From Candidatus Fermentithermobacillaceae bacterium (GTDB taxonomy: Bacteria > Bacillota > Sulfobacillia > Fermentithermobacillales > Fermentithermobacillaceae), in contig DUTL01000312.1 in the NCBI GenBank assembly GCA_012842105.1, positions 1 through 5,164 on the forward strand: DNA of 5,164 bases, read 5' to 3'. The position numbers and the translations under genes were made by a program. The notes below the pieces were generated by a model. That model made no database searches. It was not told the origin of the DNA and saw only the letters and a program-made list of their open reading frames with translations. Of this stretch, positions 1 to 5,164 are shown piece by piece (within the stretch, counting starts at the first letter, position 1; each line of letters opens with the position of its first letter).

Positions 1-277
1 AATCTTCCGCCAATACGCCCACATACTTCCCTGCCACATCTCGTTGCTCACGCACAAGGCCTTCACTGATCCCGTAAAGGCTGTAGATACCACCGGAGAA
101 CGGATTCATGTAGTTTACTTCGCTGTGAATGCGAAATACAGCTGTACCGCCATACTTCGAGTCCTTACCTGCGTCCGGATCTTCGGCTTCTCTTTGGCAC
201 CCCGCAAGTGCCAATGTGCCAAGCGCCAATAGCAATACTACTGCAATTAGTCGTACATATTTGCCGCGTCTAGCCAC
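1..277 (-). CDS. Peptide ABC transporter substrate-binding lipoprotein, family 5 type (N-terminal fragment)
   Basis: The visible 92 residues are the start of a secreted lipoprotein. After a basic N-terminus (VARRGKYVR) comes a hydrophobic stretch at about residues 10-25 and a lipobox LAGC at 24-27, so Cys27 should be lipidated and anchor the protein outside the membrane. A short acidic linker leads into KYGGTAVFRIHSEVNYMNPF and a segment ending SEGLVREQ...GKYVGVLAED. This is the usual opening of SBP_bac_5 dipeptide/oligopeptide/nickel receptors (GGT-strand, 'NPF', 'EGLV', 'LAE'). Such receptors deliver ligand to an ABC permease. The GTG start is chosen because GGGGGAG lies 6 bases upstream and the signal peptide begins directly after it; no alternative start fits as well. 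The gene runs off the left edge, so ligand type and the linked permease genes cannot be seen. The family call is fairly safe; peptide as the ligand is inferred partly from the neighbours. Confidence 0.85.
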   Translation of the reverse strand, partial: MARRGKYVRLIAVVLLLALGTLALAGCQREAEDPDAGKDSKYGGTAVFRIHSEVNYMNPFSGGIYSLYGISEGLVREQRDVAGKYVGVLAED

Positions 278-283
278 AACATT

Positions 284-290
284 CTCCCCC
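284..290 (-). promoter_or_regulatory. Ribosome binding site of the lipoprotein gene
   Basis: On the minus strand this reads GGGGGAG, preceded by a run of A, and ends 6 bases before the GTG at 277. It decides the start, because the nearby ATG (282) is in another frame that stops after a few codons. Confidence 0.75.
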
Positions 291-292
291 TT

Positions 293-311
293 TTTGATAT
301 TTGGTTTGATA
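293..311. repeat. Tandem-like 7-bp direct repeat just upstream of the lipoprotein gene
   Basis: TTTGATA occurs at 293-299 and 305-311 (plus strand), that is TATCAAA twice on the coding strand with a 12-base period. It directly abuts the ribosome binding site. It could be a chance AT-rich repeat or part of an operator or leader; nothing else in the sequence decides this. Confidence 0.4.
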
Positions 312-377
312 CCTTTCTGCTGCATACAATTCATCTACTTGACACCCACCTCGCTACGCATGTGCAAGACTTCCCAA

Positions 378-426
378 ACGGCACAGGGAGCAAAACCGCG
401 TGGTGGAATACGTCAATGCGTGCCGT
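378..426. repeat. 7-bp inverted repeat in the spacer between the TldE-like gene and the lipoprotein gene
   Basis: ACGGCAC (378-384) and GTGCCGT (420-426) are perfect reverse complements separated by 35 bases. In the transcript this would be a hairpin with a large loop, starting 25 bases after the TldE-like stop codon. No U-run follows, so it is not a standard intrinsic terminator. It could be a processing or stabilising hairpin between an operon and its transporter genes, or chance. I see no convincing sigma-70 promoter in the 174-base spacer. Confidence 0.45.
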
Positions 427-451
427 CATAGTAACTGTGTTTGATCAGCAG

Positions 452-1810
452 CTATACTCTGCCTGTGAAATTGAATCTGTCGATTTTCACCGCAGGCACA
501 GCCTGTCCCACCTTTGGGCCGCCAATATAGCCGCCAATATACTGAATCTCACCTCCCAATGCTTGAATTCCTGAAAGCGCTTCAACAACGTTTTGGGTGA
601 ACCGCATAGGTCTTACGGGAGCGACAACTTTGCCATCTTCAATAAGGAACATGGCGTCTCTGGTCATACCGGTAACAACTATGTGATACGGATCAATCGG
701 GTTGGTGTAGTGAAACCGGGTGATCCACAGCCCTCGCTTTGTACTTGATATCATGTCTTCCACAGTGGATGTCCCGGGCTCGACAAATACGTTCGCCGGA
801 AACGGGTCTTGTTTGTAGCTGCGAAAAGACGCTTCATGGCCCGTTGATTCCAGCCCTTCCCTGAGCCCCGCAGTATAACTGTCATAGCATACATTAACCA
901 CATGGCCTTTGGAAACCAATTCCAATCGTTTCTTGGGCATGCCTTCAGAGTCGAAAGCCCGTGGAACTCCTCGCAGATCCAGGCCGTCATCGAAAATATC
1001 CAGCTTCTCCGATACGAATTTCTCCCCCAGCCTTCCTGATACCAGGCTTCTTCCATCAAGGTAAGCTCTCCCCGACAGCGCGAGTCTGGTGAAAAAATTG
1101 AAAAGAACCGCAGATGCATTGCTTTCAAGTATTACTTCATAAACTCCGGGCTCTACCGAAACCGGATTCTGAGACGATAAGGCTTTTTCCATAGTGGGCT
1201 CTGCGAGCTCGCGCCAGTCAAGATTCTTAATGTCCCATCCGTCAGATCTGGCATACCCGCTGCCTGTAGCAGACATGGATGTCACCGTAAAAGCATACGA
1301 TGTGCCTTTCTGGTATGAATCTAACCCGAGGGAATTTTTCACCGCCAGTTCTTCTTCTTCGTTTGCGATTATTCCGGCGGCTTCGAGCCTGTTTCTTCTG
1401 GCTTCCCCGACTATTTCCGACACTATCCCGGCCCTACCGTCAGGGGATAGATCCTTTGTATCTTTTGACCAGCTGCCTTCCCAGGATACGGGTTCAGATA
1501 CTGGCAGGCCTTTGAAATTCGGGTCGGGATCAGCCAACCGGGCCAGTGTGATGGCTTGGTCCACCGCGGCTTTAACCCTGACAGGGTCTAAACTGCCTAT
1601 TGACGCACTTCCGGTTCTCTTGCCCAGGACCACCCGTGCCGTGAACCTTGAATTCTCACAACCTGTATTGTGATTTATGTGGTTCATGGCGTACCTCGTC
1701 AGATAGCTTTTATTGCAGGTAACAGAAGCCTCAACCTGAGTTGCTCCGGAAGCCAGCCCGTATTCGATAGATTCGTCGGTTATTCGTCTGACTTTATCTT
1801 TCCCTAACAT
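452..1810 (-). CDS. TldE/PmbA-like protein, likely partner subunit of the adjacent TldD-like metallopeptidase
   Basis: This 452-residue protein belongs to the TldD/PmbA (peptidase U62) family. No HExxxH motif is present, which fits the TldE/PmbA role of a non-catalytic partner that forms a heterodimer with TldD. The N-terminal part (about 1-215) carries the family's strand-rich domain, including the stretch RFTARVVLGKRTGSAS at 55-70. The C-terminal half shows family features: PGVYEVILES at 221-230, AFDSEGMPKKRLELVSKG at 285-302, and near the end LWITRFHYTNPIDPYHIVVTG (361-381) followed by TRDAMFLIEDGKVVAPV. The 'TRF.Y.NP.D....TG.TRD..FLIE.G' pattern is typical of TldD-related proteins found in paired operons of bacteria and archaea. 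ATG at 1810 is preferred because AAGGTAGG lies 8 bases upstream. An in-frame GTG at 1819 would add three residues but sits too close to that site. The upstream stop and this ATG are separated by one base, which implies translational coupling. Confidence 0.9.
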   Translation of the reverse strand: MLGKDKVRRITDESIEYGLASGATQVEASVTCNKSYLTRYAMNHINHNTGCENSRFTARVVLGKRTGSASIGSLDPVRVKAAVDQAITLARLADPDPNFKGLPVSEPVSWEGSWSKDTKDLSPDGRAGIVSEIVGEARRNRLEAAGIIANEEEELAVKNSLGLDSYQKGTSYAFTVTSMSATGSGYARSDGWDIKNLDWRELAEPTMEKALSSQNPVSVEPGVYEVILESNASAVLFNFFTRLALSGRAYLDGRSLVSGRLGEKFVSEKLDIFDDGLDLRGVPRAFDSEGMPKKRLELVSKGHVVNVCYDSYTAGLREGLESTGHEASFRSYKQDPFPANVFVEPGTSTVEDMISSTKRGLWITRFHYTNPIDPYHIVVTGMTRDAMFLIEDGKVVAPVRPMRFTQNVVEALSGIQALGGEIQYIGGYIGGPKVGQAVPAVKIDRFNFTGRV

Positions 1811-1811
1811 A

Positions 1812-3239
1812 CTAAACACCTACCTTGATGCTGCGGAATCTCGCAGGAGAAGAACCGTGGCTCACGTGAATGTTCTGAATAGGCTCACCTTTGCCGCAAC
1901 CTGTACTACCGCAAACTTCCCATTCGTCTTTGCCCGCTACCGCATCCAGTGACCCCCAGAATTGAGAGGTTACACCGGTATATGTTGGATTCTTGACTAT
2001 TCCTTCAATAGAGCCGTCCTTGATCAGCCAGCCGATTTCAGATCCCATTTGGAAGTTCCAGCGGCGGTCATCGATACTCCACGACTTCGAAGTATCCATA
2101 AGAATTCCGTGTTTTGTGTCTTGAATCATCTCGTCAAGTGTCCAGTCTCCGGGTTCAAGATTAATATTGGTCATCCTGATAATTGGAGCCTGGCTCCAAT
2201 CCTCTGCACGCATAGTCCCGTTGGACCGGTCCAGCCCGATGTCCCCGGCGGTTTCTCTTGAGGCGAGATAACTAACGGCAATCCCGTCTTTTACAAGGTG
2301 AAACCTCTGCCCGGGAATCCCTTCATCATCGTACTTGAACGTACCCAACCCCCGTGGCACTGTGGCATCGGCTGTCAGATTACATTGCGGTGAACCGTAT
2401 CTATAGCTTCCCAGGCCGTTAAGGGGCAGGAAACTGCCGCCGTAGTAACCCTTCTCAGCACCTTGGACCCTATCGAGTTCGAAAGCATGCCCGCAAGACT
2501 CGTGAATTTGGATACGCAGATGAGACGGCATAAGAATCACGTCCGAAATCATGGACGGGCACGACGGGGCCCTTGTAAGGTCTGCTGCCTGCGAGGCTAT
2601 TTCCTCAGCATGGTTGAGCAGTTCCATATCGTTAATCGCCTCATACCCTGCTTGAAGCACGTTGTTGGGGCATGAGCGGCTTTGCACATCTCCGTCGCCA
2701 ACTGCCACAGCTGATATGCTGCCGCCTGACTCGGTCACGGTTTGGCTGAAAGAAACCCTTTCAGTGCTAAGAAATTCTGTCTTTTTCCTAAAGAATGTCA
2801 TTGACCCGTGAGTGGATCTCACCACAGGGTTCTTCGTCATCAGCCTGTGAGCTTCTTGAAGGAGGTTGATTTTATCTTCCAGTTTTACCTGGAAGGGGTC
2901 GATCTTGCAAGGCGAAACCCAGGTGTCATCAAAACTCTGTACAGGCGCCAGTTCAACCGGTTTTCCCTTGGACACTCTGGCACCGGCTTTTGCTATGGAG
3001 AGGGCTTGGCCTGCAACTTTCAAGCCTATGCCGGCCTCCAGGGAACCCTTAGCCCCGTAAAATCCCCAAGCTCCGTCGACGAGTACCCTCACACCGAATC
3101 CTTCGGTCTGCGAAGTGTTCAATAACGTTACTTTTCCATTCTGAACTGCCAACGCCTGAGATTCTTCATCAACAGCTCTTATATCGGCGTAATCAGCACC
3201 TTGGTTGGCCAAATACTCCAGAATACTTCGTTTCGTCAC
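1812..3239 (-). CDS. TldD-like zinc metallopeptidase (HExxxH)
   Basis: This 475-residue protein is the catalytic-type member of the TldD/PmbA pair. HESCGH at residues 246-251 is the HExxxH zinc/active-site motif, followed by AFELDRVQG, which is typical of the family. The C-terminus has CGKGEP (Cys448) and VSHGSSPARFRSIKV (459-473). A conserved cysteine in this position is a third metal ligand in characterised TldD. Other family marks are ADYADIR near residue 15, GFGVRVLVDGAWGFYG (47-62) and YDDEGIPGQRFHLVKDG (303-319). TldD/TldE of enterobacteria processes microcin B17 and degrades the antitoxin CcdA, acting on unfolded or modified peptides in the cytoplasm; the substrate here is unknown. The GTG start at 3239 is chosen because GAGGAG ends 6 bases upstream and homologues begin about 15 residues before the ADYADIR stretch. 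An in-frame ATG at 3302 with AGGAG 5 bases upstream would add 21 polar residues and cannot be excluded. The gene is followed directly by its TldE-like partner. Confidence 0.92.
   Translation of the reverse strand: MTKRSILEYLANQGADYADIRAVDEESQALAVQNGKVTLLNTSQTEGFGVRVLVDGAWGFYGAKGSLEAGIGLKVAGQALSIAKAGARVSKGKPVELAPVQSFDDTWVSPCKIDPFQVKLEDKINLLQEAHRLMTKNPVVRSTHGSMTFFRKKTEFLSTERVSFSQTVTESGGSISAVAVGDGDVQSRSCPNNVLQAGYEAINDMELLNHAEEIASQAADLTRAPSCPSMISDVILMPSHLRIQIHESCGHAFELDRVQGAEKGYYGGSFLPLNGLGSYRYGSPQCNLTADATVPRGLGTFKYDDEGIPGQRFHLVKDGIAVSYLASRETAGDIGLDRSNGTMRAEDWSQAPIIRMTNINLEPGDWTLDEMIQDTKHGILMDTSKSWSIDDRRWNFQMGSEIGWLIKDGSIEGIVKNPTYTGVTSQFWGSLDAVAGKDEWEVCGSTGCGKGEPIQNIHVSHGSSPARFRSIKVGV
1819..1826 (-). 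promoter_or_regulatory. Ribosome binding site of the TldE-like gene, inside the end of the TldD-like gene
   Basis: The minus strand reads AAGGTAGG, 8 bases before ATG 1810 and within the last codons of the TldD-like frame. The spacing favours ATG 1810 over GTG 1819, and the position supports coupled translation of the two subunits. Confidence 0.55.
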
Positions 3240-3245
3240 CTTCAA

Positions 3246-3251
3246 CTCCTC
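3246..3251 (-). promoter_or_regulatory. Ribosome binding site of the TldD-like gene (preferred start)
   Basis: The minus strand reads GAGGAG, 6 bases before GTG 3239. The same bases encode Glu-Glu if translation begins at ATG 3302, so the match could be coincidental, but it agrees with where homologues start. Confidence 0.6.
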
Positions 3252-3307
3252 ACTTTCTCGTATGTCTTGACTCGAAGCCACGGTGCTAGACTCATTGCCC
3301 ATACATG

Positions 3308-3312
3308 CTCCT
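3308..3312 (-). promoter_or_regulatory. Alternative ribosome binding site of the TldD-like gene
   Basis: The minus strand reads AGGAG, 5 bases before an in-frame ATG at 3302. Use of this site would give a 496-residue protein with a Ser/Glu-rich 21-residue N-terminal extension (MGNESSTVASSQDIRESE...). Confidence 0.4.
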
Positions 3313-3335
3313 AAGCTCGGGCACTGGCCTTGCAT

Positions 3336-3350
3336 CAAAGGCGGCCTTTG
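3336..3350. repeat. Short perfect hairpin upstream of the TldD-like gene
   Basis: CAAAGG (3336-3341) and CCTTTG (3345-3350) form a 6-bp stem with a 3-base loop, about 100 bases upstream of GTG 3239. No T-run follows on either strand, so it does not look like a terminator. It may be a structural element of the 5' untranslated leader. Confidence 0.4.
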
Positions 3351-3403
3351 CTATCTGTAAACCCTGCAACAATAATGGCACACAAAGACTAGTTTAATCA
3401 CAA

Positions 3404-3442
3404 ATCCGGCTAATTCATTTGACACCGGATGCGAATGAATTA
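3404..3442. repeat. Two interleaved perfect inverted repeats
   Basis: ATCCGG (3404-3409) pairs with CCGGAT (3425-3430), and TAATTCATT (3411-3419) pairs with AATGAATTA (3434-3442). The arms alternate, so both stems can form together only as a pseudoknot; otherwise they are alternatives, or one of them is a protein-binding dyad. The 9-bp repeat with a 14-base centre would suit a dimeric repressor or activator. It lies 165-203 bases upstream of GTG 3239. Confidence 0.5.
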
Positions 3443-3561
3443 TCCCAAGCAACAGCTTTCAGTTAGCCCGTTCATCTCATATTCTGCCTAACAAGCCCGT
3501 GAGCAGGTTAATGCTTAGAGAAAACGATACGTTTGATGGCACTGGCATTACGTTGTTATTG

Positions 3562-3627
3562 CTAATTCCACATGTAGATAAGTTTCTCCTTCTCACACAT
3601 TCTTTTTGCATCTTCAAATTGCGCCAT
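3562..3627 (-). CDS. Possible 21-residue peptide or gene remnant
   Basis: An ATG at 3627 opens a 22-codon frame including TAG. It encodes a charged peptide that begins MAQFEDAKRMCEKEK and ends in IYMWN. GAGGG lies about 7 bases upstream, a fair ribosome binding site, and the frame begins 59 bases after the amidohydrolase stop in the same direction. It has no recognisable domain. It could be a real small protein, a leader peptide for the structured region that follows, or the surviving N-terminus of a deleted gene. In-frame sequence after the stop does not continue as plausible coding sequence. Evidence is only the start context and orientation. Confidence 0.25.
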   Translation of the reverse strand: MAQFEDAKRMCEKEKLIYMWN

Positions 3628-3686
3628 GACTTTTCCCTCTTTATGAATTTCAAATGTCTTTCAAGCCAGCTCCCGTTGTCGAAAAA

Positions 3687-5164
3687 TCAACATGGCCCGG
3701 AAACACCGCTATGGCGCAACACTTTTCCACTCCTGGATAGGGTGTGTTTTCCATCAGCCAGCGCAGGCACACCGTTTACAAGCACCCAGTCGAACCCGCC
3801 AGGATACTGCCTGGGTTCATCATCTGTAGATCTTTCACATACGAGATGCGGGGTCATAACAACAATATCCGCTTTCTTCCCAACGGCTATCTCCCCTCGA
3901 TCTCTAAGCCCCATGGTTGCTGCGGGAAGGCTCGTAATCCGTCTTATGCCTTCCTCAAACCCCAGCATCCCAATGCCGTAACGTTTGATATACCTTGCCA
4001 TACCTCCGTAAGTGTTCGGGTTAGGTACGTAATACGGCGGGATCGTCTGCTCAGCCGCAGTATCGAAGAGTTTGGTGTCAGTCCCTGCCATTGCGCGAGG
4101 ATGCTTATAGAAAACACGTTTTACATCATCCGGAGTATCAGGTTTCCCCAGAGATAAGCGGGCGTACGGATCGTCCATAATAACATGGAATAAGGCGTCA
4201 AGAGGATCCGTAGAGGTTTCGCCGGCAATATCTGCAATCGTCTTTCCGGTATAGGACTCTACTTCAGACTTGGCAATCAAAATACCTGCCGCCCAGCCCG
4301 GTGAGGTTACAGGATTAATCGAATAGAACTTGCCCGCCATGATGTAGTTCCGTATCTCATCCCGGTAATCAGGGGCCTTCAGATTCTCGGCGAATTGCTC
4401 AAGGTTCCCGGCTACCCACAACCAGGGTGACAATATTGAAGCTACATATTTCAACCGGAGTATTCCGCCCGTCAGATGATGCGGTATCACGTCAAACGCC
4501 AGGTCAGTCCCCTCACTGATTGCGCTATCGAGCAACGCCAAAGTCTCCTCGGCGGCACAGACTGCTAGCTTATGGGTAGGCTCGGGAGAAACCAGATAAC
4601 CAAGGTTGAGATGGGCAATCTGTATACGGCATCCTGTTCGCCTTGCTATCTCAATGGCTTCGCGCAGCCCATTTATCAATCCTGGATTTCCACCCACCGC
4701 CCTAAGGCCCGTCCGTCTCCAGTGGGTTGAGAAGATGCCTCCTCTCCCTGCGGCTGCTCCCACCAATTCGCATGATTCCTCCAGAGTGCTCCATGCGTTT
4801 GGCGCATAATCCAATCCATTGGAAAAGCCCCAGGCACCTGAATCCATGGCTTCTTCAACCCAATACTTCATTTTGCGGACTTCTTCCTCGGTGGCGGCAC
4901 GCCTGTGGTCCCTGCCCATAACCACGCCACGTATGGTCCCGTGGCCTACAAGAGGGCAGATATTTGTTCCCGGCCTGACTCGATCAACACGTTCCATCCA
5001 TTCTCCAAAAGTGGTCCAATCAATATCACAACCATCAACCTCACGGGAATACTTTCTGGCTATGTCGAGATCAAGTAACGCTGCCCTGGAGTACTTATAA
5101 GGACTGGCTTTGGACCACCAGTTCCAATCCCATGTTCCGGAAACCCAATAATCCTTTGCAGGAG
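3687..5164 (-). CDS. N-acyl-D-amino-acid deacylase (D-aminoacylase) family amidohydrolase, 5' end outside the window
   Basis: The frame is open to the right edge, so 491 residues are visible and the true start lies beyond it. The internal ATG at 4997 is not a start: good family sequence (DIDWTTFGEWMERV) continues upstream of it. Visible marks of the D-aminoacylase family are PLVGHGTIR (residues 70-78), the EEE..KM..WVEEAMDSGAWGFSNGLDY block ending near 119, THWR (146-149), IAHLN with His184, FDVIPHH with His228/229, AGTD with Asp362, and the closing SLPAATMGLRDRGEIAVGKKADIVV (411-435). The two later His and the Asp match metal and catalytic positions of characterised D-aminoacylases. The N-terminal HxH and metal-binding Cys would be off the window. 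These cytoplasmic zinc enzymes hydrolyse N-acyl-D-amino acids to a fatty or acetic acid and the free D-amino acid. 'HLN' replaces the more usual 'HLK', so the substrate may differ. The family call is confident; the exact substrate is not. Confidence 0.9.
   Translation of the reverse strand, partial: PAKDYWVSGTWDWNWWSKASPYKYSRAALLDLDIARKYSREVDGCDIDWTTFGEWMERVDRVRPGTNICPLVGHGTIRGVVMGRDHRRAATEEEVRKMKYWVEEAMDSGAWGFSNGLDYAPNAWSTLEESCELVGAAAGRGGIFSTHWRRTGLRAVGGNPGLINGLREAIEIARRTGCRIQIAHLNLGYLVSPEPTHKLAVCAAEETLALLDSAISEGTDLAFDVIPHHLTGGILRLKYVASILSPWLWVAGNLEQFAENLKAPDYRDEIRNYIMAGKFYSINPVTSPGWAAGILIAKSEVESYTGKTIADIAGETSTDPLDALFHVIMDDPYARLSLGKPDTPDDVKRVFYKHPRAMAGTDTKLFDTAAEQTIPPYYVPNPNTYGGMARYIKRYGIGMLGFEEGIRRITSLPAATMGLRDRGEIAVGKKADIVVMTPHLVCERSTDDEPRQYPGGFDWVLVNGVPALADGKHTLSRSGKVLRHSGVSGPC

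Larger units (their letters stand above)
3240..3561. other. Intergenic leader region before the TldD-like gene
   Basis: About 320 bases hold no frame that I can assign to a protein, apart from the possible 21-residue extension of the TldD-like gene (3240-3302). The stretch is AT-richer than the flanking genes and carries several short inverted repeats (3336-3350, 3404-3430, 3411-3442, 3462-3492, 3522-3534), plus a direct repeat AGCCCGT at 3465-3471 and 3494-3500. I could not fit a known riboswitch, T-box or tRNA to it, nor find a convincing promoter with both -35 and -10 elements on the minus strand. It probably holds the promoter and leader of the TldD/TldE-like operon. Confidence 0.5.

Noticed and set aside
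339..344. TTGACA on the plus strand between the lipoprotein and TldE-like genes.
   Set aside because: No -10 sequence at 15-19 bases and no gene in that direction.
1194..1673. A 159-codon open frame on the plus strand inside the TldE-like gene.
   Set aside because: It is antisense to a gene with clear family sequence, has no recognisable domain and no good ribosome binding site; a frame shadow.
3419..3446. A plus-strand promoter: TTGACA (3419-3424) with TATCCC 16 bases on.
   Set aside because: The -10 match is poor and no plus-strand gene lies downstream. The TTGACA is partly made of the inverted-repeat arms.
3522..3534. AAACG/CGTTT mini hairpin followed by T-rich bases on the minus strand, as an intrinsic terminator after the amidohydrolase or small frame.
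   Set aside because: The 5-bp stem is AT-rich and the T-run is only four bases, which is too weak to call.
3499..3981. A 160-codon plus-strand frame that starts in the intergenic region and runs into the end of the amidohydrolase gene.
   Set aside because: Over half of it is antisense to conserved D-aminoacylase sequence, and the translated protein resembles nothing I know.
3687..4997. Taking ATG 4997 as the start of the amidohydrolase.
   Set aside because: The frame stays open for 55 more residues to the window edge with sequence typical of the family, and the N-terminal metal-binding region is missing, so the start is outside.

Overview
The window is bacterial DNA of roughly balanced base composition. 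All four recognisable protein genes lie on the minus strand, so transcription runs from right to left. Starts are preceded by purine-rich Shine-Dalgarno sequences (GGGGGAG, GAGGAG, AGGAG, AAGGTAGG), and both GTG and ATG starts appear to be used. The strong ribosome binding sites, the lipoprotein-type solute receptor and the cluster of peptide-degrading genes suggest a peptide- or amino-acid-using bacterium, perhaps of Bacillota or Synergistota type. That taxonomic guess is weak inference.

Layout in transcription order. (1) 5164-3687: a D-aminoacylase-type amidohydrolase whose N-terminus lies beyond the right edge; 491 residues are visible. (2) 3686-3240: about 450 bases without a large gene, holding one 21-residue open frame with a plausible ribosome binding site (3627-3562) and several short inverted repeats. 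The most notable are two interleaved perfect repeats at 3404-3442. (3) 3239-1812: a TldD-like metallopeptidase carrying HExxxH. (4) 1810-452: its TldE/PmbA-like partner, which lacks that motif; one base separates the stop of (3) from the ATG of (4). (5) 451-278: a 174-base spacer with a 7-bp inverted repeat and a 7-bp direct repeat. (6) 277-1: the first 92 residues of a lipoprotein that resembles extracellular solute-binding proteins of peptide ABC transporters and runs off the left edge.

A coherent reading is a peptide-scavenging locus. The lipoprotein would capture a peptide outside the cell, the TldD/TldE-like pair would cleave peptides that ordinary peptidases handle poorly, and the amidohydrolase would remove acyl groups from D-amino acids or a related N-acyl compound. 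Each family assignment is supported by motifs in the sequence. The joint pathway, and the idea that the substrate contains D- or modified residues, are inference from gene neighbourhood. I see no RNA gene, CRISPR array, insertion sequence or prophage gene.
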